From Natronospira proteinivora (GTDB lineage Bacteria; Pseudomonadota; Gammaproteobacteria; Natronospirales; Natronospiraceae), in contig NZ_JALJYF010000002.1 of assembly GCF_024170465.1 (NCBI RefSeq), positions 620,001-684,000 of the forward strand: DNA of 64,000 nucleotides, written 5' to 3'. A model generated the notes under the pieces. The model saw only the letters and a program-made list of their open reading frames with translations, did no database searches and had not been told where the DNA came from. Of the stretch, positions 27,143 to 34,715 are shown piece by piece. Numbering within the stretch: position 1 is the first letter of the stretch; each line of letters starts with the position of its first letter. Position numbers and translations under genes: made by a program.

Positions 27143-28092
27143 TCTGCTGTCTCCGTCTCGTCACGACGACGTTGGGCCTGACGCTCCTGACCCACCATTC
27201 GCACAAAAAGCTCCTCCAGGCGGTTGACCTTGTTCCGCATGCTGGTGACTTCAATACCTGCCACCGACAGCTGCCGAAACAGATCATTGACCGGCTGATC
27301 CCGGTGCACCTCCACTTCCAGACAGCCTTCATCCACCTTGCGCAGCTGGTAATCCTCAATCGAGGGCAAATCCACCACCGGCTGAGCCAGATTCAGCAGG
27401 AAGGTTTCGGTGCTCAATTTATCCAGCAGGCGACGGGTACTGGCTTTCTCGATGATGCGACCGTGATCGATGATCGCGATATTGCGGCAGAGGGTCTCGG
27501 CCTCTTCCAGATAATGGGTAGTCAAGATAATGGTGGTTCCCTGTACATTGATCTCGCGCAGGAAATCCCACATGGAACGACGAATCTCGATATCCACGCC
27601 AGCGGTGGGCTCATCCAGAATGAGCAGCCGAGGTTCGTGGACCAGTGCTCGGGCAATCATAAGACGGCGCTTCATGCCTCCGGAAAGATCCCTTGAAGGG
27701 GCATCCCGTTTCTCCCAAAGATCCAGTTGCTTAAGATACCTCTCCGCTCGGGGAATGGCCTGTTTTCGGGGAATGCCGTAATACCCCGCCTGATTGACCA
27801 CAATATCCTGAACCTTCTCGAACTGATTGAAGTTGATCTCCTGGGGTACCACGCCGATGCAGGCCTTGGCCGCCTCCAGCGACTGGTCCATATCATGTTC
27901 GAAAACCTGAATGGTGCCGTCGCTCTTATTGACCAGAGAGGTGAGAATGCCAATAGCGGTGGTCTTGCCGGCCCCATTGGGTCCCAGCAGAGCGAAAAAA
28001 TCTCCCTCCTCCACATCCAGATCAATTCCCTTCAGGGCCTGAACCCCGTTGGGATAGCTCTTGGTGAGGTTTCGAATCGACAGCGCTTTCAT
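27139..28092 (-). CDS. ABC transporter ATP-binding protein (YadG-like)
   Basis: A 317-residue ATPase. Walker A GPNGAGKTT near residue 37, Q-loop PQEINF, signature LSGGMKRRLMIARAL, Walker B LLILDEPTAGVD and the H-loop TTHYLEEAE are all intact. The last ~90 residues form the C-terminal extension typical of YadG-like exporters, ending in an acidic/arginine-rich tail. The start is ATG 28092. It drives the adjacent permease encoded 4 bases overlapping downstream. Confidence 0.94.
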   Translation of the reverse strand: MKALSIRNLTKSYPNGVQALKGIDLDVEEGDFFALLGPNGAGKTTAIGILTSLVNKSDGTIQVFEHDMDQSLEAAKACIGVVPQEINFNQFEKVQDIVVNQAGYYGIPRKQAIPRAERYLKQLDLWEKRDAPSRDLSGGMKRRLMIARALVHEPRLLILDEPTAGVDIEIRRSMWDFLREINVQGTTIILTTHYLEEAETLCRNIAIIDHGRIIEKASTRRLLDKLSTETFLLNLAQPVVDLPSIEDYQLRKVDEGCLEVEVHRDQPVNDLFRQLSVAGIEVTSMRNKVNRLEELFVRMVGQERQAQRRRDETETAE

Positions 28093-28168
28093 GAATAAAT
28101 CCAAGCGTGGCAGAACAAGCGCCCTACTTTAACATGAGCACAAAGCCGGGCCCGCCGCACTCCGAAGC

Positions 28169-28199
28169 AAAAAAAACCGCGACCCCGAAGGGGCCGCGG
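28169..28199 (-). terminator. Rho-independent terminator of the first subtilase gene
   Basis: Read on the minus strand: CCGCGGCCCC, loop TTCG, GGGGTCGCGG, then eight T. It lies 41 bases after the stop of the gene at 28240. A near-copy ends the second subtilase gene at 30283-30312. Confidence 0.93.
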
Positions 28200-28239
28200 C
28201 TGTCTTGCTCAGCTTGCTGTCTAGGATATTGACCCTGGC

Positions 28240-29841
28240 TTAGGGGGTATCCATGCAGAAGGTGTAGTCACCGGAGCCACTCCAGATCTCCAGACGCCAG
28301 GCGTAGAAACCGGAGCTTCCGTTGTAGCTGATCTCGGCCGCTTCGGTGCCGGAGTTCGGTAGGGAAGAGGCCACATCCTGCCAGGCACTACCACTCCAGC
28401 GCTGCAGGTAGAGATCAAAAATGGCGTTGTCGGGAGATACCAGAATGCCGTTCTGATTGCCAGCGGCAGACTGGTAGTAGGTGCCATCCGGCTCATGGGT
28501 GCTGGCACCGCGACCGCCGCTCAGGGTGCCTTCGTACTCTTCATAGCCACTGGGACAGGCACCCGGATCGGGGCCCGGGTCGCCACCCCCGTTGCCGCCA
28601 AACAGGCTGTACAACAAACGGTTGGGGGAACCGGAACCAATGCCGCTGAGACGGCCGGTTGTGGCATTGTCAATTAGAGCCGCTTCCACCTGCTGGCGGC
28701 TGGCGGAGGGGTTCATGCCCAAATAAAGGGCGGCCACCCCGGCCACATGAGGCGCGGCCATGGAGGTGCCACTAATGGTGTTGGTGGCACTGTAGCTGGT
28801 GTGCCAAGCGGCCGTAATATTGGAACCCGGGGCCCAGATATCCACGCAGCTACCGTAATTGGAGAAATTGGAACGGCTATCGTTGCTGGTGGTTGAACCC
28901 ACATTGAAAGCACCGGCAGCTCGGCCCGGGGAGGAATTACAGGCATTCGTGCTTGAGTTGCCCGAAGCCGTCACCATGGTGACACCGGCACTCGCCGCAC
29001 CATTGACGGCATTATCCAGGGCGTTGGATGCACCACCACCCAGGCTCATGTTGGCCACGGCCGGTGCCTGATGATTGTTGGCGACGAAATCCACGCCACC
29101 AATTACCCCGGCATTGCTACCACTACCCTGACAACCCAGCACACGGACAGGCACCAGAGTTGCCGCCTTGGCCACACCATAGACCTCACCACCCACGGTG
29201 CCGGCCACATGGGTACCATGACCATTACAGTCTTCCGTGCCCCGACCATCGTTAATGGCGGTCCAACCACCCTGAACCCGGTTACCGAATTCAGCATGGC
29301 TGGAACGAATACCGGTATCCAGAATGTAGGCATTCACACCACTGGCGGTGGTCTGGTACTGGTAGGTGTTGTCCAGTGGCAAATCGCGCTGGTCGATACG
29401 GTCCAGGCCCCAGGTGGCCGGCGACTGGCTTTGATTGAGATAAACCCGGCGATCGGCTTCGATGAAGTCCACCCGCGGATCCTGGGCAATGACAGCCAGG
29501 GCACGCTGGGTACTCTGTTCAGTGGAAGCCATGAGCGCATCACCTGCGGTAATGGCGAAACCGCTAAGGGCCGTGCTGTAGGTTTGGCTAACCTGAAAAC
29601 CGCTGTCCTTGGCCAGCGTGCGGGCCAGGTCCTTGGACGACTGGGTGCCCATCATGTCCTCGTTGAGGACGACAATGAAACTACCCGGAATCCGGTCAGG
29701 ATGATCCATTCCTTCAATGGCCACCTTGCCAAGGTCAACCCCCAGCAGATTATCGGCCTGTGTCAGATCCGTGGCATGGGACATGCCCGCAGCCAGAAGG
29801 ATGGCGGGAATACTCCCACCCAATAAACTTCGCTTACGCAT
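28240..29841 (-). CDS. Secreted S8 (subtilisin-like) serine peptidase
   Basis: 533 residues. Signal peptide (about 1-23), then an I9-type propeptide (GSFIVVLNEDM to VDFIEADRRVYL). The subtilase domain shows Asp in AYILDTGIRSSH, His in NGHGTHVAGTVGG and Ser in ISGTSMAAPHVAGV. A proline/glycine linker joins it to a C-terminal ~110-residue beta-rich module (CPSGYEEYEG to the end CMDTP) with two Cys. This module is about 90% identical to that of the neighbouring subtilase and probably aids binding or folding. The start is ATG 29841 after GAGGGGG. A secreted endoprotease for extracellular protein degradation is inferred. Confidence 0.95.
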   Translation of the reverse strand: MRKRSLLGGSIPAILLAAGMSHATDLTQADNLLGVDLGKVAIEGMDHPDRIPGSFIVVLNEDMMGTQSSKDLARTLAKDSGFQVSQTYSTALSGFAITAGDALMASTEQSTQRALAVIAQDPRVDFIEADRRVYLNQSQSPATWGLDRIDQRDLPLDNTYQYQTTASGVNAYILDTGIRSSHAEFGNRVQGGWTAINDGRGTEDCNGHGTHVAGTVGGEVYGVAKAATLVPVRVLGCQGSGSNAGVIGGVDFVANNHQAPAVANMSLGGGASNALDNAVNGAASAGVTMVTASGNSSTNACNSSPGRAAGAFNVGSTTSNDSRSNFSNYGSCVDIWAPGSNITAAWHTSYSATNTISGTSMAAPHVAGVAALYLGMNPSASRQQVEAALIDNATTGRLSGIGSGSPNRLLYSLFGGNGGGDPGPDPGACPSGYEEYEGTLSGGRGASTHEPDGTYYQSAAGNQNGILVSPDNAIFDLYLQRWSGSAWQDVASSLPNSGTEAAEISYNGSSGFYAWRLEIWSGSGDYTFCMDTP

Positions 29842-30122
29842 AATACCCCCTCAGGTAAGTTGCTTCTCCGGACCCCAATGGTCTGGAGCCATTAACTAAA
29901 GCGCATGGCGGCGCCATTCGTTGTGAACCCGGTCACAGTTTTGACAGGGAAATACAGACGGAAAGCAAATGAAGCGCATCAATAAGACATAAGCCGGATA
30001 ACTACAGCTTTCCCGCCAATATTTCTGCGCAGGACGGCGGAGGGGATACAAAAAGATCTTCTTAGAATTCAGCGGAGAATAGCAAGGTCCATCACTATCC
30101 GACACTGTCTACATCAGCAATC

Positions 30123-30260
30123 CGAACGAAGTCGAAGCCACTGCTTTCAGGCCGGAGGATCGAGTGCAGGGTGGAACTGGTTCGGTTCTCGCGTTGTCCA
30201 TTAGCTATTCTCAGGGCCGTTCGAGCTACAGCCATCGATGGGTAGCTTCGGCTTCGTTCA
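30123..30260. repeat. Dispersed intergenic repeat, short copy with terminal inverted repeats
   Basis: Ends are inverted copies: 30123-30141 and 30242-30260 match at 16 of 19 positions (CGAACGAAGTCGAAGCCAC against the complement of the other arm). The inside shares a 21-base identical core and a right-hand block with 9481-9823. About 138 bases, no frame: MITE-like or REP-like. Confidence 0.65.
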
Positions 30261-30282
30261 GATTTCCGAGGTAGATGATTAC

Positions 30283-30312
30283 AAAAAAACCGCGGCCCCC
30301 GAAGGGACCGCG
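30283..30312 (-). terminator. Rho-independent terminator of the second subtilase gene
   Basis: On the minus strand: CCGCGGTCCC, TTCG-type loop, GGGGGCCGCGG, then seven T, 42 bases after the stop at 30354. Nearly the same hairpin as at 28169-28199. Confidence 0.92.
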
Positions 30313-30353
30313 GCTATCTTGCTCACCTTGTTGTCAAGGAATTTGCCCCGAAC

Positions 30354-32279
30354 TTAGGGGGTATCCATGCAGAAGGTGTAGTCACCGGAGCCACTCCAGA
30401 TCTCCAGACGCCAGACGTAAAAGCCGGAGCTACCGCTGTAGCTGATCTCGGCTGCTTCCGTGCCGGAGTTCGGCAGGGAGGAATCCACATCCTGCCAGGA
30501 ACTGCCGTTCCAGCGCTGCAGGTAGAGATCAAAGATGGCGTCATCCGGGGAGATCAGGATACCGTTCTGATCGCCAGCGGCGGACTGGTAATAATTGCCA
30601 TCCGGCTCATGGGTACTGGTGCCGCGACCGCCGCTCAGGGCTCCTTCATACTCTTCATAGCCACTGGGGCAGGCACCCGGCTCGGGACCCGGATCCGGAT
30701 CGCTGGTAGAACCGTCATGGTTGCCCACCAGGCTGACACCAGAGAAGGCCTCATAGCCACGCACCATCACGTACCAGCTACCTTCCTCGGGATCATCGAA
30801 GGAGCAGCTCTCATCATTGCCCCAGTCGTAGGGACGGCAATCCCAGTCACTGGTGGTGGGCTCGGCTCCAAAGCGAACATACAGATCGGCGTCACCGCTA
30901 CCACCGCTCATGTCGAAGCTCAGCTCGGAGGCATTGGCCGGCACTTCCATGAAGAAGTGCAACTCTTCACCCTGGCCGCCGGACAGATCAGTCACGGCCT
31001 CACCATTGCTGAGTTGGCCTTCACTGCCGTCACCACCGTCGCCGCCGTCATCATCGTCATCATCGCCACCATTACCATCGGTGACACGGCTATACAGCAG
31101 CAGGTTGGGCGAACCGGAACCAACGCTACTGATAGCACCCTGGGTGGCTTCCGACGTCAAGGCATCTTCCACCTGGGCCGGACTGGCCCCGGGGTTTTCA
31201 CCCTGATAGATGGCGGAAACACCGGCCACATGCGGGGCTGCCATGGAGGTGCCGCTGATGGTGTTGGTACCTGTGTTGGTGTTGATCCAGGCCGCGGTGA
31301 TGTCGGAACCGGGCGCGAAGATATCCACACAGGAGCCGAAGTTGGAAAAATTGGAACGGCTGTCGTTGCTGGTGGTGGAACCCACGGTGAAGGCCTGGTC
31401 CGCCCGCGCGGGGGAGACATTACAGGCATTCTGGTTCTCGTTACCCGCGGCAACCACCATGGTCATGCCGGCATTGGCAGCATTGTTGACCGCGTTGTCC
31501 AGCGCCTGGGAGGCGCCGCCACCCAGACTCAGGTTGGCCACGGCCGGACCGTTCATCTGCTGAACGGACCAGTCAATCCCATCCAGAATGGCCGCGTTGG
31601 TGGTACCACCGGAGCAACCGAAGACACGCACACCATAGAGCGTGGCGTCCTTGGCAACACCGTATTCGGAACCGGCGGTGGTGCTGGCTACGTGGGTACC
31701 GTGGCCATTGCAGTCATCGAAGTTGCTGTTGTTGTCCACGGTGTTGATACCGCCGGCAACCCGGCCACCAAAATCCTGATGGGAGGCATTGATACCGGTA
31801 TCGATGATGAATACATCCACACCGTCACCAGTGGCATCGTAGGCATACTGGTCGTCCAGCGGCAGGTTACGCTGATCAATACGATCCAGGCCCCAGGTAG
31901 CGCCGTCCTGAACCTGCTCGTGCAGCCACATCTTGCGATCGGCTTCGATGTAGGCCACGCGTGGATCGGCCGCCAGACGCTCCAGCGAACCGCTTTCGGC
32001 CATCAGGCCATCACCGGTGGTTACGGTAAAGCCACGCAGTGCTGTGGAAAATTCCCGCTCCACGTTCATGCCGGTGGATTCGGCCAGGTTCCGGGCAGTG
32101 GTGCTGATGTTCTGGACGCCCACTTCGGACTCTTCCAGAATAATAATATAGCTGCCGGGGACCCGGTCGGGATGGTCCATGCCCTGGATCTTGGCATCAT
32201 CGCCGATGCCGGACATGGCAGTCGCTGACCCGGCGGTCATGGCCAGCGCAACGGAAGTACTCAATAACAGTTTATTCAC
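30354..32279 (-). CDS. Secreted S8 serine peptidase with PPC and C-terminal module
   Basis: 641 residues. Signal peptide (NKLLLSTSVALAMTAGSATA), I9-like propeptide (GSYIIILEESEVG to VAYIEADRKMWL), then the subtilase domain with Asp in FIIDTGINASH, His in NGHGTHVASTTAG and Ser in ISGTSMAAPHVAGV. An Asp/Gly-rich linker follows. Next comes a pre-peptidase C-terminal (PPC) domain (ELSFDMSGGSGDADLYVRFG), then the same ~110-residue end module as the neighbouring subtilase. The start is GTG 32279, with GGAGGG 5 bases upstream and the signal peptide in the right place. A paralogue of the gene at 28240; the extra PPC domain is its main difference. Confidence 0.94.
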   Translation of the reverse strand: MNKLLLSTSVALAMTAGSATAMSGIGDDAKIQGMDHPDRVPGSYIIILEESEVGVQNISTTARNLAESTGMNVEREFSTALRGFTVTTGDGLMAESGSLERLAADPRVAYIEADRKMWLHEQVQDGATWGLDRIDQRNLPLDDQYAYDATGDGVDVFIIDTGINASHQDFGGRVAGGINTVDNNSNFDDCNGHGTHVASTTAGSEYGVAKDATLYGVRVFGCSGGTTNAAILDGIDWSVQQMNGPAVANLSLGGGASQALDNAVNNAANAGMTMVVAAGNENQNACNVSPARADQAFTVGSTTSNDSRSNFSNFGSCVDIFAPGSDITAAWINTNTGTNTISGTSMAAPHVAGVSAIYQGENPGASPAQVEDALTSEATQGAISSVGSGSPNLLLYSRVTDGNGGDDDDDDGGDGGDGSEGQLSNGEAVTDLSGGQGEELHFFMEVPANASELSFDMSGGSGDADLYVRFGAEPTTSDWDCRPYDWGNDESCSFDDPEEGSWYVMVRGYEAFSGVSLVGNHDGSTSDPDPGPEPGACPSGYEEYEGALSGGRGTSTHEPDGNYYQSAAGDQNGILISPDDAIFDLYLQRWNGSSWQDVDSSLPNSGTEAAEISYSGSSGFYVWRLEIWSGSGDYTFCMDTP

Positions 32280-32339
32280 AAAACCCTCCGGAAAAATTCC
32301 GATCAACCGTGGCCGCAAGCCGGTTTGGGTGACAAATTC

Positions 32340-32355
32340 GATATCCGCGGATATC
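32340..32355. promoter_or_regulatory. 16-base perfect palindrome upstream of the second subtilase
   Basis: GATATCCGCGGATATC is a perfect dyad about 60 bases upstream of the GTG start at 32279. It could be an operator for a repressor of the protease gene or a short 5'-UTR hairpin. A second perfect dyad, AGTTTCGAAACT, lies at 32534-32545. No matching regulator is identified. Confidence 0.3.
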
Positions 32356-32676
32356 AACGAAAGCGTCCCTTGTACGACTCCGGTGCCCGCGTTCCGAGCA
32401 GGCACCTGCGGCCAAAAAGAGGAGCCGACGCAACGGCGAAATCAATTCGCCGCCACGGTTTGCCGGGGTCGCAACCCCAAGCCACGGATTCAGCCTAGGG
32501 CTGGTAGCGGAGGGATGTTGTGATGGGCTTCACAGTTTCGAAACTAAAATACAACAAGTGACGATACCGTTTTTCAAGGAACGGGGACTTCCAATTTGTT
32601 GTTATAAAAGAAAAAACAAGGAATCAGCAGGAACTTGCGTTGCTCACACACAACAAGCGCAGCCTGCCCCAGGGAT

Positions 32677-33705
32677 TCACCATTGCCCCTTTCGCTGCCT
32701 CTCCCACTGCCCCTCCCCGTCCTCACACATGGCAAAGCGAAAGGGGCTGGGAAAGCCCTCGGTTCGAAAACGCAGATCGGTAAACACCGCACAACGGCGA
32801 TCGTCTTGCATCTCCACGCCGAGCAGATAGGGCAATCCGGCAAATTGGCGAAAACCGGAGAAGGCCGGCTGGTACCAGGCCGCACGGGCAAACACCGCCT
32901 CGTCACCCTCGCCGAAGCGGGGATAGGCGCGCCACTCCAGGTGGCCCGGGGGCCTAAACACGCCCCAATGACGAGTCAAGGCATTCGACCTGGTCGGCAC
33001 CGGGTCCGGGCGGCGGAGAAAGCCCAGATGGGCCTCCAGATGGTGGTCTTCATGTTCCACGACCAGTCGCCAGTGGAGGGGGCTGATGGGCTGGGGCAGG
33101 GCATGGACCGAATGGGGCCCCGGCCCCTGAGCACGGGCCATTTGCTGGCCAATCTCAAGGGCCTGAAGCTTCATGCTGCCCTGAAAAAGCACCAGCGCCA
33201 CCACCAGGCCCAGGCTGATCCGGGCCGTGGTCCGCCCATAGCCACGCCATAGCAGCAGCATGCCCAGCAGCAGGATCAAGGTCATCCAGGGGTCGATAAT
33301 GAAGGTACTGGGAAAGGCCAGCGCCTGGGAGGAAAGAGGGGCGAACAACTGGGTACCATAGCTGGTGATGAAATCACCCAGGATATGCAGACCGGTGCTG
33401 ACGGCCACGATACGCACCCCGTCCCGCCAATCCCGATGACGGGGCCAATAACGGCACAGCAACCATCCCAGCAACAGGGACCAGAACGGCAGCATGACCA
33501 GGGAGTGGGTCACCCCACGATGCAGATTCAGATAGACCAGTTCATCGGCAAACAGGTGAATCACCCAATCCATGTCCGGCCAGAGGGCGAAGGCGCCCCC
33601 CAGAAAGAGGCGTTCTCCATGACTGAACTGCCCGGGTGCGGGACGGGTCGGGCCCAGAGCCCGGTTACCCACCGCGCCGCTCAAGGCATGGGTAAAGGGA
33701 TCCAT
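32677..33705 (-). CDS. YdjM-like membrane-bound metal-dependent hydrolase
   Basis: 342 residues with four to five hydrophobic helices in the first two-thirds. The YdjM/LexA-binding hydrolase signature is present: DPFTHALSGAVGNRA at the start, GGAFALWPDMDW, HRGVTHSLVMLPFW and STGLHILGDFITSYGTQLF, whose His/Asp residues form the likely metal site. The C-terminal ~120 residues are soluble, ending in a basic, Gln-rich tail (EGQWERQRKGQW). The true substrate of this family is unsettled. It ends an operon with the TetR-like and DUF3775 genes (6-base gap). Confidence 0.85.
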   Translation of the reverse strand: MDPFTHALSGAVGNRALGPTRPAPGQFSHGERLFLGGAFALWPDMDWVIHLFADELVYLNLHRGVTHSLVMLPFWSLLLGWLLCRYWPRHRDWRDGVRIVAVSTGLHILGDFITSYGTQLFAPLSSQALAFPSTFIIDPWMTLILLLGMLLLWRGYGRTTARISLGLVVALVLFQGSMKLQALEIGQQMARAQGPGPHSVHALPQPISPLHWRLVVEHEDHHLEAHLGFLRRPDPVPTRSNALTRHWGVFRPPGHLEWRAYPRFGEGDEAVFARAAWYQPAFSGFRQFAGLPYLLGVEMQDDRRCAVFTDLRFRTEGFPSPFRFAMCEDGEGQWERQRKGQW

Positions 33706-33711
33706 GATGGC

Positions 33712-34311
33712 CTAAAGCGAGTGCGGCGTGCGGGGCGGCGTGGTGGGCCAAAGACGCCCCGCCGACACGGCCCAGCGGATATGGCGCTGCAATCGATCCC
33801 GACTGCGCTGACCGCCCAGGCTGTCATCATTGAGACTGTCGGCCAGGGCGGACACAAACAGACTACTCAATACCACCTCCTCAGTGGCCCGTCGAAGAAA
33901 GGTCCCGCGCCGTCCGCAAGCTTCCCGCATCCATTGCACGGTACGACTCACCCGCAACAGGGTGGGCAGCTGAATATGCAGGTGTCCCGGCTCCATGCGC
34001 ACATAAAGCATTTCCCGAAAGGTACGCCGGTGGCTCAAGGGTACACTCAGCCAAGCCAGAACACAGGTCTCGTAGCGGCGTGAAAATTCCAGGGCGTCAA
34101 AGTCCGGACCCCGGCATTGACTAAGCATGACGGCATCGGCCCGATCCCAGAACCAGTCCACCAAATCTTCCTTTTCACCCAGACAGGGATGCAAATCGGA
34201 CAGGCCGACGCCCAGCTCCTCAGCCACATCCCGCAAGCGCAGGGCTTCCCAGTGGCGGTCCGCCGCCAGGGCCAATGCCGCATCCAGGATTCGCGCTCGC
34301 CCCAAAGACAT
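33712..34311 (-). CDS. TetR-like transcriptional regulator
   Basis: 199 residues. The N terminus (ARILDAALALAADRHWEALRLRDVAEELGV, then a recognition-helix-like LSDLHPCLGEKEDLVDWFW) matches the TetR helix-turn-helix, with the usual LY.F replaced by HPCLGEK. The C-terminal helical region is unassigned; some COQ9-like proteins begin the same way. The start is ATG 34311, sharing one base with the DUF3775 stop (TGATG). It probably controls its own operon, but no operator was identified. Confidence 0.7.
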   Translation of the reverse strand: MSLGRARILDAALALAADRHWEALRLRDVAEELGVGLSDLHPCLGEKEDLVDWFWDRADAVMLSQCRGPDFDALEFSRRYETCVLAWLSVPLSHRRTFREMLYVRMEPGHLHIQLPTLLRVSRTVQWMREACGRRGTFLRRATEEVVLSSLFVSALADSLNDDSLGGQRSRDRLQRHIRWAVSAGRLWPTTPPRTPHSL

Positions 34312-34604
34312 CACAAACGCCCCGAATCCTCCAGAATCTCCAGTCCTTCGGTAAGGCTGTTGGCCAGTTGGGGATCCTCGGCAAACAGGCCGGCGGTCTT
34401 GAGATCCACCTTGGAACGGGCCTCAATCACCAGTGCTTCCCAGTGGCGGGGGGATTCGCCATCACGGGCCAGCCAGAGCAAAGCCTTGAGTTCCGCCACC
34501 GCGTCCTGGGACAGCCCCCTCAGGGTGCTGGCCAGGGCATCGTAATCACCGGTTCCCTGAAGGTTGATCAAATCGGTGATGGTTTCTCGAGAAAGATGCT
34601 TCAT
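34311..34604 (-). CDS. DUF3775-like protein
   Basis: 97 residues, helical. The segment AVAELKALLWLARDGESPRHWEAL resembles the DUF3775 core (a hydrophobic LV.L.WLGRG pattern), followed by AGLFAEDPQLANSLTEGLEIL at the C terminus. Cytoplasmic, function unknown. The start is ATG 34604. First gene of the three-gene minus-strand operon with the TetR-like and YdjM-like genes. Confidence 0.6.
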   Translation of the reverse strand: MKHLSRETITDLINLQGTGDYDALASTLRGLSQDAVAELKALLWLARDGESPRHWEALVIEARSKVDLKTAGLFAEDPQLANSLTEGLEILEDSGRL

Positions 34605-34715
34605 GACACATGCCTCAATGGTGCGGAGGAACGCTTCGCGTACTCAACCTTGCCGGCCGGCAACCCATTCCTGGATCACCGGCCCGTCCTGAAAGCATAG
34701 ACCAGTCCCGCCCCC

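Larger units (their letters stand above)
29842..30353. other. Intergenic region between the two subtilase genes
   Basis: 512 bases without a convincing gene. It contains the upstream region of the first subtilase gene (minus strand), the short copy of the dispersed repeat (30123-30260) and the terminator of the second subtilase (30283-30312). Confidence 0.6.

Noticed and set aside
28495-28677. Small plus-strand frames within the subtilase genes
   Set aside because: Antisense to conserved protease coding sequence, with no ribosome sites.
30609-32228. 539-codon open frame on the plus strand
   Set aside because: Antisense to the second subtilase; the Gly/Thr-rich translation arises from complementing Ala/Gly/Asn codons.
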